Positions 33,240 to 47,300 of a stretch of 64,000 nucleotides of DNA are shown here, in pieces (the stretch's first letter is position 1; each line of letters opens with the position of its first letter). The notes below the pieces were generated by a model. That model ran no database searches. It was given only the letters and a program-made list of their open reading frames with translations, and was not told the origin of the DNA. The DNA is from Ailanthus altissimus (lineage: Eukaryota; Streptophyta; Magnoliopsida; Sapindales; Simaroubaceae): NCBI GenBank assembly GCA_946807835.1, contig OX327697.1, positions 9,855,001-9,919,000 of the forward strand. The letters are read 5' to 3'. The position numbers and the translations under genes are program-made.

Positions 33240-34860
33240 TTTTTTCGAGTTTGAAAGAATCTCCCTCGCTCAAGCCTTGGTTCCCCTTATATAGGTTTTT
33301 CGAATTAGCCGTTGGTTAGCCAAAGATTATAGGGATAAGAATGCTCAGGGTTGTAGGGATAAGCACGTATGAGATTGTAGAGATACATCACGCTCGAGCT
33401 TGTAGTGATAAGTCATTGCCTTATTTCTAAGTTAGTCCTTGGAGCGAGCAAATTGCGAGATCAACTAACTTCTGGTACCTAAAGTCGAGCACGGCAACAA
33501 GCCTATCGAGGACAAGCTTATCGGACTCTAGTTTCAAGCATCTTGAATCTTATTATCTAGTAGTTATGAGCCTTATATAGAGGTAAGTAAGTAAGGGCTA
33601 GGTTCGATAAATAAGGCTCTGGGAAGTTGAGTCTTTGGAGGTATTGGATCTTGGCATTGGACCTCAAGAGATTAGGCCTTGGGATTGGATTTTGGTTTTG
33701 AACCTTAAGAGACTGGGCCTTATGATTGGATCTTGACTTTAGCGGACTAAGCTTGGGCCTAGGGCCTTGGAAACAACAAGGTCTCTCAATTTTTGGTTTA
33801 ACTTATCAATGCCAAATACTTAGTTCTAATGCTCGGTCTGGTTAAAGTTCTTAGTGGTGATGAGCTTTTTGACATCTTGTTATTGGTTTAGTAAGTAGTA
33901 GTACTCAGAGTAGATGATTTTGAAATTTGAAATTGGCGATATGCATTAAATGAAGTTAACTCTTAAAAAACTATGTGCTATTTTAGCTATGACTCTTTAG
34001 TCAATGGTCAAGTCTCTACAATTACTACGGACATGAATGTCTATCCTACCGATGGATCTTATTCAATAACTAAAATTGCCTCGAGCTAACACGCCTGTTA
34101 AGTTAAAAGATATCTATCATGCATATAGATCTAGGTCGCTGGATCATTTTCAATGGCTGAAATAAGCTCGGAAGGCTTCTATAAATTGGATGGCCCTTCA
34201 GAACTTCCACACTTTTGCTTAATTCAAAATTTTAGAGAAAGAAACTACAACTAATTATAGTGAGAGAAAGTTCATTTGTTTGAAGACCAATCACTTTTTT
34301 GACCAGCTTCAATTTCTAGTAAGTTCTCTTACTCATTCTCTTTGTCTTGTTTTTTTGCCTTGTTTAAGCATTTTCCTAGTTTTTTAGCATGTTTTGGGGT
34401 TCTGGGCTACAAATGTTCATATTTTGCATGCAAGTTTTGAATGCTCGATTTTTTTCTTTGAATGCTCAATTTTATTTCTTGTTAAATGTTTGGCTAATCC
34501 TTCTATGTGCCCGGGTTCATCTAGGTTGTCTAGTCTTCCCTCTAATTTTACCCTTAGGAAATGTCTTCAGAGACGAGTTTCGCTGATGACTCCCAGAATA
34601 TATTTAGTTAGAAGTTTGGTAGTGGGATGATGGACCTAGATGTAGGGAGTATTATTGCATAAGCAGTTAGTAGGAGTAACCAAGAAGTACCTTGCCAAAG
34701 TGCTTAGTCAAGAGGGAGATCTTGAGCTCTAATTAGTTGAGGTCGAAGAAGATAACAAATGTACAATGAGTGTGGAGCTTAAGAGAAGAAAAGTTTTCAC
34801 AATGCTTCTCGTAAAGGAAGGAGTGCTAGAAATTCAAAGAAATTGAGAAAAAAAGAAGAA
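33240..34860 (+). mobile_element. 5' part of a decayed gypsy-type element, non-coding
   Basis: This stretch lies directly upstream of the Transposase_28-like remnant and looks like its LTR and leader. It includes a 41-bp tandem repeat: ATTGGATCTTGG-like starts at 33,643, 33,684 and 33,725, with AAGAGATTAGGCCTT-like middles. Open frames at 34,389-34,630 show no recognisable domain. Confidence 0.4.
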
Positions 34861-34873
34861 AAACATTCCTCAG

Positions 34874-35137
34874 TTGGGTAGGGAGACGACGTATGAGTTA
34901 GACTACCACCATTACTACCATTCTAAAGTAATAGAGGAGGCCTTATTAAAGCTCAAGGACAAGCACAATATTCATACCAAGGTTACTTTGAGGGTCCCTG
35001 AGCTAGGAGAATTTGCAAGTGAGCCTTATTATGGCGAGGTCGCCATCTACTTTTTGTTTTTTAGATTAGGACTTAGGTTGCCTGTGGAGCCTTATTTTGT
35101 TCAAAATTTGTGTAACTTAGACTTAGCCCTTTGTTAA
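34874..35137 (+). pseudogene. Transposase_28-like domain (putative gypsy-type transposon protein), fragment
   Basis: The 87-residue open segment includes VPELGEFASEPYYGEVAIYF followed by LFFRLGLRLPVEPYFVQNLC. The pattern of an aromatic-rich block, then F.R.GLRLP..P...L, is that of the Pfam family described as putative gypsy-type transposon. Stops follow, so it is a fragment. Its role in the element is unknown. Related ORFs are found as additional ORFs in plant Ty3/gypsy elements. Confidence 0.55.
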
Positions 35138-36550
35138 GTGAACTTAAAATTTTAGAGAGTCATGTTCTATTTGTACGTAATATGGCAAGAGCTAGATAAT
35201 TTGAGCCTACATTTTATGAGCTCTAGCACTATTACCAAATTCAGGAAAAACCCTAATAGGAACAAAGGTTCTTATTACTTAATGGGATACGAGGGCCATA
35301 CAACCTCCATTTAAAAGATGTTTTCAAGTAACTAAGAGTGGAATAAGAGAAAGAAGTCCATGAGTCAATATTGGACTACTATGTTTGCCCTAAAAAATTT
35401 CATGATATAGGTCTACATTCTCACCTTTCCTTCTTTTCTTATGAGCTAAGGACGGCCACTAACCAGTTTACTTTGCAATTATTTAGTCCTCCCAACCATA
35501 CCTTGACGATGAGAATCGATAGAAGGTTACTGGAGCTTCCCAACACATAGGCCTTTCCAGCGATTTGCTTTATGAGAAAAGTTTAATGAGCTTTAATTTA
35601 GTTAAGGATGTATTCAGAAAGGAACCACTTGAGAAAGGAAAGAAGAAAATAGGTGAGTTGTACTTATAAATTTTATTATTTCTCTGTCTTTGCCTCGGTG
35701 GTTATTTGATTTATCTTTTTCTATCTTAAAAAATTTCTGACTCAAGAAAAGCCAGTAAGAAAAGGCCTCATCAATGTGAAAGGTTAAGGGGGCCTTCAAC
35801 AGACTTATGGATGAAAGTAAGCGTCCTTTTTAAAAATAGTAGGGGTAACCTCCTTACTTTGCTAAGGCGGACCAGCTAGGAGGGGTTCTTGGGGGCGATT
35901 AAGAGGGAGGGATCATTCTAAAGCCCGCAAAGTCTTGACTGGAGGGCTTTTGAGGTATAAGGATTGGTGATGACGATGACGATGCCGATAAGGATGCCTA
36001 CAACTATTAAGCAAGGGCCTGAGAAGAGGCCAATTAACCAAGCCATTCCTTCCTTCACTTTGTGCGACATCCCCTTTTAATAAAATGATAAGGTATAAAC
36101 ATCTAATTCACTTGATCCAGGGATGGGAGAGGGGGGTGGGTGTGTGGTAAAGGTTAGGCGTGCTGATGTGATCATTAAGGGATGAGGTCAAAGCCCTTCC
36201 ACCAATGTCTAGAGGTAAACCTTAAAAAAAATATATCTTCTTCTCTTTTTATGTCATGCTCAAACTAATTCTTCTTTGATTTTATAGGCTTCATTCATAT
36301 GTTTCCAGCATTAGGAGGCAATAATCAATATGGCCTAAGACGACCACAAGTTGAGGAGGTAGAGGTTGAGCTTTAGCGCCTCTGTGAGCTATAGGCGAGG
36401 CTAAAAAAGGCCAAACAGAGCACTGAAGAGGTTAAAGAGCTTGTGGCCAAAGCCGAGGAAGTTGAAGTGGGGGTGGTTGAAATAATTACTGCCACTTTAA
36501 GAAAAGATCGTGCCAAGACTATCAGAAGGCACTTCAGTTAGTCCCCATAT
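35138..36550 (+). pseudogene. Continuation of the Transposase_28-type ORF: coiled-coil tail, broken
   Basis: The frame is interrupted throughout. At about 36,350-36,535 a charged coiled coil appears in short open runs, for example KQSTEEVKELVAKAEEVEVG. This matches in style the antisense coiled-coil remnant at 6,278-7,080, suggesting the same kind of additional ORF. Homology ends where copia-type sequence begins, at about 36,560. Confidence 0.4.
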
Positions 36551-36559
36551 GCTTAAGAT

Positions 36560-38190
36560 GATTTCTTGCATTGAGAAATTTGAGACGATTAATATATCTC
36601 TGAAAAATAATTTGAGAAATAGTTTGATTCTCTAGTCTCTATCGGGATCATTTGCATAGTTCATTATGAATTTGAACATACAAGGATTGACTCCCATCTA
36701 TGTTGAGTTACATAATATATTGAAGACAGTTCTCAAGGATATGAACAAAAGGGGTTTTGTCTTCTACTATTAAGGGTGCTTTTTCTTCTACCTCAAAGAC
36801 TTCTAGGAAGTCTAAGGGTAAAAAGAAGGTGAAACAAGTAAAGTCTGTAGGTCCTCAGAGGCATGTTATATCCAAACCATAAGGAAAGAACAAAGGCAAA
36901 GGAAAGAGTTTTCTTTGCATTGAGGATGGACATTGAAAATGCAATTGTTTGAAGTACCTTGCCACAGTCAAGAAAAATCCCTCAGGTATATGTTACCTAT
37001 TATTGACATTTCATTAGTAATTGATGTTAGTACTGGTTCTATATTAGATACCATATATACCTTTCACATCTGCAATATGTTACAGAGTCTGAAGGAAGTT
37101 AGACAGATGCAACATAAAGAAATACAACTTTGTGTTGAAAATAGAGATTTCATAGAGGTTGAAGCTATTAGAACTTCTGAGTTATTTCTCCTTACTAGTT
37201 GATCTATTATGTTATATAACTGTTATTTTATGCCAAGCATTATTAGGCAAATCATATTCCTCTCCGTGATATATAAAGAGCATTATCAAGGATATAGTAG
37301 GAATAGTTTCATATATTTATATAATAAAGATAATGTTTTGCTAGCTTATTGTTGATTTATGAATAGCCATTATATTTTTTATACAACAGAAAATGTCTTA
37401 AATGTGCAGGTGGATAAGAAGAAGAAAAATTCAGAGACTTTGAATAATACCAAATTATGGCATATGCAATTAGGTCATATAAGCTTGAGACACCTAACCT
37501 GTCTAGTTAAGGAAGGTCAGATACATGATCTTACTATAGAGCTTTATACAGTTTGTGAATCTTATATTTAAGGGAAGATAACCAAATCTCCTTTTTTTGG
37601 TGTTGGACACCGAACCACTGATTTGTTGGAAATAGTATATAGCGATGTATATGGTCTAATAAAAATTGGTGAGTTTTGATACTTCATGATCTTTATCAAT
37701 AATTTTTCATGATACATATATCTGGTTCTAATGAAACATAAGTCGAAAACTTTTAAAATATTCAAAGAATTTTGACTATGGGTAGAAAAATAAATTAGTA
37801 AATTATTAAATGCCTGATTAGGCGGTGAATACGTGAGTAGTAAATTCACTAATTTTTGAAGGAGAATGAGATTCTAGCTCAGTATAGTCCTTCAGGCAAC
37901 ACAATAGTGTTTCAGAGAGGACGAATTGAACTTTATTAGACATGGTCTGATCAATGATGAGCTTTATCGATCTTCTCAAATATATTTGGGGTTATACTTT
38001 ACAAGTTGTAGTTTACTTGTTAAATAAAGTTCCATCAAAAGTTGTTCCTACCACTCCGTATGAGATATAGACTGAGAGTAAATGAAGTCTTAAGTATGTT
38101 AAGATTTAGGGATGTCTTGCATATGTAAAAGTTACACAATAGGATAAACTTGCACCAAAAGGTACAAGTATCAATTCATTGGATATCCTA
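36560..38190 (+). mobile_element. Ty1/copia internal fragment: gag end, protease, GAG-pre-integrase, integrase
   Basis: Broken frames carry copia blocks in order. A Lys-rich gag tail (SKGKKKVKQ) with a degenerate zinc knuckle comes first (about 36,800-36,955), then a protease-like segment and LQSLKEVRQMQHKEIQLCVE (37,081-37,140). The GAG-pre-integrase block is LWHMQLGHISLRHL near 37,456, with CESYI at 37,550. Integrase-core remnants follow up to about 38,150. No LTR adjoins it, and it stops abruptly at an LTR-like sequence on the other strand. Domain style matches the copia elements at 47.6-63.9 kb. Confidence 0.65.
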
Positions 38191-39700
38191 AACTGATAGG
38201 ACCGGACCTGAACCCTTCTCAAGAATCGAGGCGAATCCTACGATGACATGAGACTAACATACTCTTTACTTATACATTTACTACAACGAGCTTACCTGCC
38301 TCAACAAAAGTGTACATGTGTACTCAAATATAAATAACGATATAAATACATAGATTAAGACACTTATGTAGCTATGCGTGTCGTGGGCCAACTTTAAAAT
38401 GTGATGACTATATCACACTGCACAAATTCTTATGACAACCTAGAAAAAAAAAGGAAAATAAGAAAAAGGGTGAGCTTGTGGCTCAGTGAGTGGACATAAT
38501 ATGAACAATATTATATACATTATATGTATTGCACACGTATAAATCTGTAAGATAGAATAATCATGAAGCTGTATACTGAGTAATCAATAAACTTGTACTG
38601 AAAATATGAGCTGTCATAAAATCTATGCTAAAACTAAAATTTTAACATAATACTAAAAATCTGAAAATCTGAAAGCATAAGCTATCACAAAATATATTAT
38701 CAAGCTGAATATATGTAACATAGCTCTGGAAACATGTACTACATATATATTAAAAGCCACACCAAACTTGTACCAGGGAAAAAATTGGTCTAATATGGCA
38801 GAATAACTCATGCATAGGCAGAGCAGGGGATCTGAGCTGGTCTAACCTGGCGGAATGTTGAATCGCTTGGGTAGAGCAAACTAAACTGGTCTAACGTATG
38901 CACAGAGCAACTATACTAAAGGAGAGGGTATGCATATGGTTGTTCAATAACTACTACTGTATAATATTATGACTATAATTATTCTGAAATAATTATTTCT
39001 GTACTGCACATAATTATAAGTTATACTATAATAGCTAAATCTGATAACGTGTAATTAAATCTTAAACTGCTGTATTAAAAACATATAAAATATATATAGT
39101 TATCTACTCACAAAAGTATTGGGATTCGACACGTTGTCAAAACTATTAGCCACCATTTATACAAATGGCCATTTAAATACTTTGGTTAAATAGAGACTTA
39201 ATTATTAAGTTTCCTGAACCATTTGACAAGTGATATACACTTGGCAATAATTGCCAAGTTTAATGGATAAATGTCCATTAAATAGGAAGTCAACCAAGCA
39301 TGCCAAATTAGTTTTACATTTTGGTTAACTTAGTTTGAAAGTTTGAAAGAACAAGTTTTTGGCCATTTTGTTGTTTGTGAGATGAAAAGAGATAGTTCAA
39401 CAACTTTGGAAAGATGAGAAGAAAAAATTTGTTTTGATTCCTAATCATCAAAAGCAAGAAAAGCCGAGAGATAAAAAGTTCAAGAGTTAAGCTTTACATA
39501 TCCTACATCTATCAAGTTACCATTTTAGAGCTTTGATCCCACCGAAGTTAAAGCCTTGAATTGTTCGCGAAAACACTTTAGAATGAGATTGCGCATTTTA
39601 CATTGTCCAACTACATTGATGGTCTTCAAATGTATATTTTATATTATTATAATAGAATTAAATTTGAGAAATGTGGTTGTTGAAATGATTATTACATTTT
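38191..39700 (-). mobile_element. Chromovirus-type LTR fragment, minus strand
   Basis: On the minus strand the end reads GGTCCGGTCCTATCAG at 38,191-38,206. CTCACTGAGCC-ACA-AGCTCACC lies at about 38,470-38,495, which is the LTR landmark also present at 1,960-1,986 on the plus strand. The remainder is AT-rich LTR-like sequence. The outer edge is not defined. Confidence 0.45.
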
Positions 39701-39749
39701 CACTATAATTTATGTGCGACGCATATTTGTATTTCACTAACCAACACTC

Positions 39750-41350
39750 TTACATATGGGAATCACAACAACAGTGTGTGCTCAAGTCCACATTCTCCAG
39801 GTCTTCTATCACAAGTGAAGAGCCATCTTGCATGCACTTAGAAGTAAGAGGGATTTTATCTTCTAGAGCTTTAGATATTTTGTGGCCATAAGAAAGTTAG
39901 TGTAGAGGCTCTTATTCCTATCAAGGTTGAGAAATTCCTTTTAGGCAGGTTAGAATTTTTCTCCTTAACAAATCCATTGAGCATTTATTTTTGATAATAA
40001 GGGCATTTTGTTTTGGCTCTTTTGAAAATTTTTGGTTTTTGTCTTGTCATGGCATTTCAAGAAAATCATCTTTCCTCTTCTTATTTATAGCTTCTTGGAG
40101 GTTAGGGCTACAAGTCTTGCTTTATTTATAACCCTTTGTAATACGTTCCAATCAACTTAGCTAGTATGTTGCGAGGGCCAATGTCAAATTTGTTGTAGGC
40201 TTGAGCATCTACAAGATAGTTTTCTTCTTGAAAAAATGAGCTAATTCTAGCGCTTTTGATGGCTTCCTTTCAATTCTACCCTTGATACATTAGTGATACA
40301 TCGAAATCACTAATTAGTATATGTTAAGCAATAACTTACGAAGCAATATATGGTAAATTGCCTCGATTCTCATTATGTTAAACAAAATAGGGCTGTGTAG
40401 CAGCCTTACTTTTAGATCTAGTTGCATGACTCCTTTAGAATATTTGATTACATTACAAAAACTAGACATTCAAACTTTTCTCCCTGTTAATATGGCTAAC
40501 GAGAATTTTGGCAACTTATAGCACAGCAACATGAATGATATTATTGGATGCTCTACTTTCAACTAGAGCACTTATGATGGTACATCATTAAAATTGGCCT
40601 CCAAGTATAAAGAAAGTCTATTGCCTATGTAGAGTGCTTCCATGCCTTCATCAATGAAGACTATGGTGCAGATGGTTTCTAAATGGGCCTAACTAATTTG
40701 AGCTTTGACAGCATAGCATTGTGGCCTATATTGCGCAAACATATCGAGAAAAATTTTGATGGTAGCTTCATGTGCCTTTCGACCGTACTTGAATTGATCA
40801 AACAACGATTTAAACTTAGGGTTTCGCTATAGAGACTTCACTACAAGATCCTATAACTTCTTATCTAGCTTTTTTGCTTTCTGTTCTTGGATGATTACTA
40901 CCACCTCTTTTGTAATCTTCCCTTCTGTAAGGTTGGATTCGCTAATGTATTCGAGCAAGTTAAAATCTATGGCATATAGATTGTTGGGTACTTCTAAAAT
41001 GCTATCTTTGTTTTGTTTTGTTTTGTGTGTAAACCAGCCTCTAAAGCTCTCTACAATACATGGTTGGGTAGTTGAATGTATGATGCAAATGGTACTTGCT
41101 TAGCATGTTATTGACATAGATGTTTACAAGTTCCTTTTCTCTTTTATGCTTGTAATAGTCTTGTGCCAAGTCTCTAAACCTCCTAACGTACTTAACCAAG
41201 GGATTTGAGTAGCCTTACTTGGTTTAATTAGGTTATAGCGACTCATTCTTCATTTAAAGTACTTCCTGTAAACTTTGATGCCATATTCTCTTATGTAAGA
41301 ATAGATCTTACTAGAGGCGAGGCATACCAAGTGTATGCACGACTTGTGAT
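39750..41350 (-). pseudogene. Decayed Ty3/gypsy gag-protease, minus strand
   Basis: Read on the minus strand, the order is gag then protease. YVRRFRDLAQDYYKHKREKE with ELVNIYVNNMLSKY (about 41,090-41,195) is the classic plant gypsy gag block (Y.RRFRDLA.D...E.ELV.I...NM...Y). Further on, ALYIGNRLSLYLEANFNDV (about 40,580-40,640) and LDLKVRLLHSPILFN followed by YHILL (about 40,340-40,430) match the region around the aspartic protease of these elements. Frames are broken and the catalytic DGGS-type triad is not preserved. Pol is not present in this orientation nearby. Confidence 0.55.
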
Positions 41351-41379
41351 GAATTTGGAGAATTCTCTTAATGAGCGTA

Positions 41380-42150
41380 TTTTGTACTTATTATTTATGC
41401 TTCCTTAGGTTTAGTATTTATTCATTTTAAGTGTGAATTTTTAGACGTTTTATACGTTTAGTTGTCATATTATAGGTTTGAAGTCGATAAAGCATATAGC
41501 AATGAAACCTCAAGGAAAGTAAGGCAAAAATATCAAATGCTACAATAAAATTACGATAGTACTTAGTGCCATGACGCTAGAACAACCAATAAATTAACTT
41601 GAAGTCAAAAAGTGGCTGCCGAGGTGCTTCGACCCAAGGCTGCAGCCTGGACACTATAAAGAGAAATCCTATTCTGACTTGGATATGAAGTTTTTCCCTA
41701 CCTTGAAGATTAAAGCCTATAAATATAAGACAAGAAGCCTATTTCAAGGACGAACAAGAGAGAAAATGAGTGAGCAATAGAGAAAACAACTATTTGAGAG
41801 TTTAAAGCAATTTTTGAGAGAATCAAAAGGACAAAAAAAAATTAAAGATCGCAATAATATAGTTTTATTTCTTCATTCTTCATCTTCTAGTTTTCTATGA
41901 TTTCTATGATGTTAATTGTATTACACTCAATTACTCTTTATTTTATCATGAACTAAACTTCTTTTCTAGGATTGTAATTGGATCTCTATATATAGTTTAA
42001 ATTATTTTCACCCCTTTAATTCATATTATTCATTAATTGAGTTGTTTGTTCTATCTTATGTTTAATGCTTTTTAAATGCTTGATCACTATCTAGATTAAT
42101 TAGGTAACCTTTAAAAAATTGGAAAAGGGATTTGAAGTTTAGCCATAGAT
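41380..42150 (+). repeat. LTR-like dispersed repeat R, forward copy, cut by the CACTA end
   Basis: AT-rich sequence with a TATA-like CCTATAAATATAAG at about 41,716 and repeated gagag-type stretches, as in an LTR promoter. It matches 44,745-45,915 in inverted orientation: the reverse complement contains AAACATAAGATAGAA and AAATCATAGAAAACTAGAA, and the other copy contains AAACACAAGATAGAA and AAATCATAAAAAACTAGAA. It stops near 42,150, next to the CACTA terminus. Confidence 0.55.
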
Positions 42151-42659
42151 AAAAGAACCTACCCTACAAAAAAATTTGGCTTCACTTATACTATGCTACT
42201 GACAATATTTTTTGTTGATGTCAATGAATAATAGTTGACAGTATTGTGTCACTAATCATTGGCACTTCTTTATAGTGTCAGTGACTTACTGATATAGCAT
42301 CAGAGGCATGAAGTGTCAGTTAATCACTGATACTATCGTATCAGTAAATATAAAACGGCATATTTTTAAATAAAAAAAATTAATTAAATTATTATCTTAA
42401 AATAATTATATTATAGGACAAAACTGTGGCATTTTAAGGGAAAAGAAACTCTCCCTAAATGATGTATTTACCTCCAATACCTTGTCATTTTGGGGGCAAG
42501 ATATAAAAAAAAATGATAAAAAAATAGCTTCATTTTGGTGGATTTAAGGGGGAAAAAAAAAGAAAGGAAAGGACAAAACAGAATGTTTTCTTCTTATTTG
42601 TCTTAAACATTCTTGAATTTTTCCTAAGTCTCAACTTTATTTTGCACTTCTTCTTTTTT

Positions 42660-44339
42660 ATTTTCAAGCCATTACTGCAAAGTCAAGGAACCCTAAACCA
42701 TCTTCTTCATTTCATTTTTCCCAAGTCTCGATTGAGAGGGGCATAGTTGTATTTTCATCTCCAAAGTTGAAATTGGTTGAAGAACCCTAAACCTAGCTAC
42801 AACAATTTTAAAACTCTATTCGCATCAAACCCTCAAAGTAAGAATCAAATAATGTTATGGTTTCTATTTTAATTGTTTCTAAATTTAGTTGAGTTTTTAT
42901 TTCTGAATTTACCACATTGTAGAATAATATTATTCTTTTTCATTGATTTGGGTTCTGAATTCCCAAGATTGTTTTACCTTGCTTCAATAAAATTTTACCT
43001 TTCATGTTCATTGATTGAGTCTTTGTGGTATGCCTAGTGTTTTGTTTTTTTGTTATGTTTTGAAACTTGAGTTTTGTGGGGTTTTTTTTTTGTTGTTGTT
43101 GTTGTTGTTGATTGACTCATTTGTTAATGGTATGCATATTGTTCATAAAGGAAGCTAGATTTTAATTCCTATTTTGTTTCTTTTTTATATACTTGTGTTC
43201 TCTGTCTTCAAACTTTGTGCTGTGTGATTGAACTAAATGCAGCTGTAAGAGGTTTTATCTTTGCATTAGTTCTTAAGCTCTTAACAAAGAGAAAACTCAA
43301 AATTGGACTATTGGAATAGGTGCCTACACGAAACAATTATTGATTTGGGGTTTATATTGTGTCACCAAGACTTATGCCATCATTTTCTATTGTTTTTTCC
43401 CCCCTGGTACTTGGTTTTTGTGCACTGCATATTACTATTGTGCTATAAATTGTCACTCGTGAATCCTGTACCAAAAAGTGATGTGCACTTGAAATGTAAT
43501 TCGTGAATCAAATCATCTTAAGAGCCATCATCAGCATAGCTTTGGGTTCCCTCAACATGTGAGGTTATAAATGATTTAAGAAAAAGTATTTAGAGCCATC
43601 CATTGAACTTTAGGCTTTAAAATATTAAGCAGAAAGATTATATTTCTTAATTGGTATTTGCAATTATAGTTTAACAATTAACTACTTTTTTTCTTACAAA
43701 TATATGAATCATTATTGATTATCAAATGCCATATAAGACTGCTTTAGGAATTACATAATTACATATTGGCTTGGATACATTAAATCATAGCAATTTTTTC
43801 TTTCCTGTCAAATTATACAAGCAATTATAGTCCAAGTAGATTAGATGGTATAATTTTATTTCATTTTTTACTTGAATTTTATCTTATATAATATATTAAA
43901 AGAATCCATAAGTAGAAATCTCTTTTGGACCATTTTATTTTTCAATTTTATCCAAAATATTATTACACCACACTATCCAATTCTGGCCGCTGATTTCAAT
44001 CCAGCAGCCAACCTTAGAATTGAAGCAACTTGCCGAGATTAGCATGCACGCATAGAAATGAGACCTTTGAATCTTAGCAGTATAAGAAAGTGATTTTGAG
44101 CAAAGTGAAACCTAAGTGATCTTTTAATTGAAAAATATGCTATATCAATTTAGTTAGAAAAATAGTTTAGGTAGGTGATTAAATAAATCTTGTATTTCAA
44201 ATGATTGAAAGCCTATATCATGATTTTGCAGGTTAATTTAGTTATATCATGTAACAATTTTCTTATTGGTTTATTTTGCTTTTATAATATCTACCTTTTG
44301 TATATTTACGAGTTTTTCATTTCTTGCAGGTTTACTACA
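42660..44339 (+). other. CACTA leader/intron-like region without coding sequence
   Basis: T-rich and without a long open frame. CCCTAAACC and CTACAACAATTTTAAAA near 42,785-42,815 followed by AAAGTAAG look like a 5' leader exon and donor. A GTT microsatellite lies at about 43,090-43,110. A TTGCAG acceptor-like site precedes the first recognisable exon at about 44,330. The frame at 43,303-43,506 has no recognisable motif. Confidence 0.3.
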
Positions 44340-47300
44340 CACATGGCTGCTGTTGAGGAGCAAATTTAGGCAATACCAAAAGGAGAGGAAAAATCAAGAT
44401 GAAACACTCACAGAAGTGTACAACAGATAAAAATATTAATATTGAATACAACTTATTTGGTGCACCTACGAGTCATGTAGCAACTGAGTTGAGAAACTAC
44501 ATAGGTGCTATGGTTTGAGACAACTTCTTCATCATATATGATGATTGAAAACACATGCCCATGAACAAAAAAGAGAGTTATGGCTGTATTTTTAGTTATG
44601 TTTCATTTAATTTATCCCACTTTAATTTTAATAATACCACTTTCCTTTATTTTTAAATTTCTTGTTCATTAATTATTATTGTATTTTGATGCAACAAAAG
44701 TTCAAGTTAGATTTGAAAGGCTGATTGGTGCTTTAGTAGCTAACTGCAAGCGTACATTATCGTATCAAGTAATATAAAAATTTAAGTCAAGATATTATTC
44801 TCACAGGGACTATTTGATCTATTTCTCTCAATCAATTACTAAAATTATATCTACTTCACTTTTATTTAGAAAACCAAAATCTGAAATCCAATTAACCTTA
44901 TTCTATCAAATTAAACTAAAACTAAATAGTAATTAAACAAAGAGATGAATTCACCAATTGATAACAACCCAGAGTTTTGACTTATCCCCTAATATTTCAT
45001 TAGATTTATTAAACTCTTAGGTAATTCTTGAATATAAATTGATTGGTTAGACTCTAATCTCATAGCAAGTCTCTGTCGATGGTTAAGTGATTATATTACA
45101 TATTCTAACAATTACCTAGATGTTTATGGCAATCAGATGAGAATGTAATTCATTAAAACTATAACTAAATTATTTCATACATGCTATCTAGGTATATGTC
45201 TATCTTATGTGGAACTCATAGTTATTACCCTGTGATCATGCATTAAACTATCTTAGGCTAACACATGAATCCTTTTGTCAAGTTCATCATGGTTCCTTAA
45301 TCATTCAAAATATTGGTTAGATATAATGAAAGATTTAAACACAAGATAGAATGAATCAATTGTATGTAATAAGTTCATAAACGAAGAATTAACAAAATTC
45401 AACTACATATTAGGTTCAAAAGTCTAACCTTAGAGATAAAAAATTAAGTCATGGTAAAATAAAGAGTTCTAAAGCTTATCAAGAATAATATTATGAAAAT
45501 CATAAAAAACTAGAAAGATAAAGAGTTAAAGAGATAAAACTAATTTTCTACAATATTCAATCTTCTAGTCTTCTTAATCCTCCAAAATTATTATTTTTAT
45601 CTCTTCTTTCTCTCTCTCATTGATTCTTTGAATTAGAGTTTTTGGTCTTCTATCTATAGGTTTATGTCTTTAAATTAGAGTAAAATATATAATACAAATT
45701 AGATTAGGATTACTGTTCACAATTACTGTTCACACATACTAGTCATGAGTATTGTTCATATAATCTATTGTAGCAGGATAAAACATCAATCACTGTAGCT
45801 TATTGCTGTAGCAATCTACTATAGTAGATTACTGTAGCAATTTATGTGTTTTTAGCTTATTTTCAGTAGATTTTTATCTATTTGCTCTATTAACTTCATG
45901 AATATGTTCTTACTTACAAGGATAATCGTAGTCAATTAAGATTAGCCCTTGAATACTCAAATATCAAGAAAGCACATTGGAAGTTGTTTGTTGTGAGATT
46001 GTTATATGAGTCATTTGAGGTGAGTTAACCTATCTTTACTTTATTTTGTATTATAACAAAATTAATAACAATTATCTTACAATCCTATAACCATGTAGAA
46101 TTCTACTATCAAGGCAAGAAAGGCGCGCCAAGAATACCTATAACCATTATTTGGGAAGCAGTGGTTATAAGGGTGATGTGAAAGAATGGTAAGTATTTAG
46201 TCATTTTAAATACAATTGTATTGAAAGTTTTAATTCCAACGTTTGTTTCTTTATAGTATTCATTCCAAACATATAATTCTAAATACTTGACCTAGGCTAA
46301 AGAGTGTGGGGAATTTGATACACAAATTAATCGAAGCATATTATGGATGAAGGCTCGATTGAAAAAGAGTGGAGAATATTCGAATGAAGTGAAGCCAATT
46401 GTTGCAAAACTTGTAAGTAGTATCAATACTATTAATATCAAAGTGTTTTTAATACAATTATGGTATTCGTTGAACTAATATGACATTGTAAGAGGAGCTG
46501 CATAGCCAAGTAGAAGAAGGAACTTTCCAAATAAATAAAGTTACTGACATTTTGGTTATGCACTTGAAAAGCCTTAAATGGGAGCAGAATATAAGGTGTT
46601 GGCCAATTTATCGCCCTATCCATGTATTTTTCTGTTCTAGAAAATTCCATTATAGCAGAGGATAAAAAGTATCCTGAAGATAGGTTTGCATTATTAATTG
46701 TACAAGTAGAGCTTCTGATTGCAAGGCTCAATAGGCAATCCAAAATTGAAGTCGGTAGCTATAATGTCGGTGCAAGTGCCACAAAAATAGAAAATTTAGA
46801 GCTTCATCGCCCATCCTCAGAAATTTTAAGAAAAAGAAAGGTATAATAAAATTTTAAAAGCAATTGTTATATCTAATATCTATATTTATTATTAGTTTGA
46901 ATTATTTGTTGTGAATAAGGTTAAATACAAGACAACTCTAGCAGTGAAAACTCTAGCAAAGAAAACTCCAACAAGTTGTCTCGCCATCACACCCATGCAA
47001 CAATTAACCTGAAGAAAATCTTTTAGAATCAATCCAAGACCAAACAATCTTGCCATCACACTACAACAAGTCATGAAGCCAACATCAAGAAAGCTTTTGC
47101 GTAAGAAGAGTACTATAAGTTTTGTACAATCAAGAAAAGGAATGGATACTTGTCAATGTTTTCTTCATTAGTTAAAAATTGCATGGATTCAATAATGAAA
47201 GTAGAGCATGAGTTATCTACTTTTGTTTATTATTGGTTTACCTAATTAAGAGGAGTGTGAGATCATTATCACCATGACAGAGTTGTCCAATTTTTGTATT

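Noticed and set aside
43303..43506. 67-codon frame rich in Cys, Leu and Phe
   Set aside because: Lies in the T-rich intron-like part of the CACTA element; no recognisable signal peptide or Cys pattern of a known peptide family.
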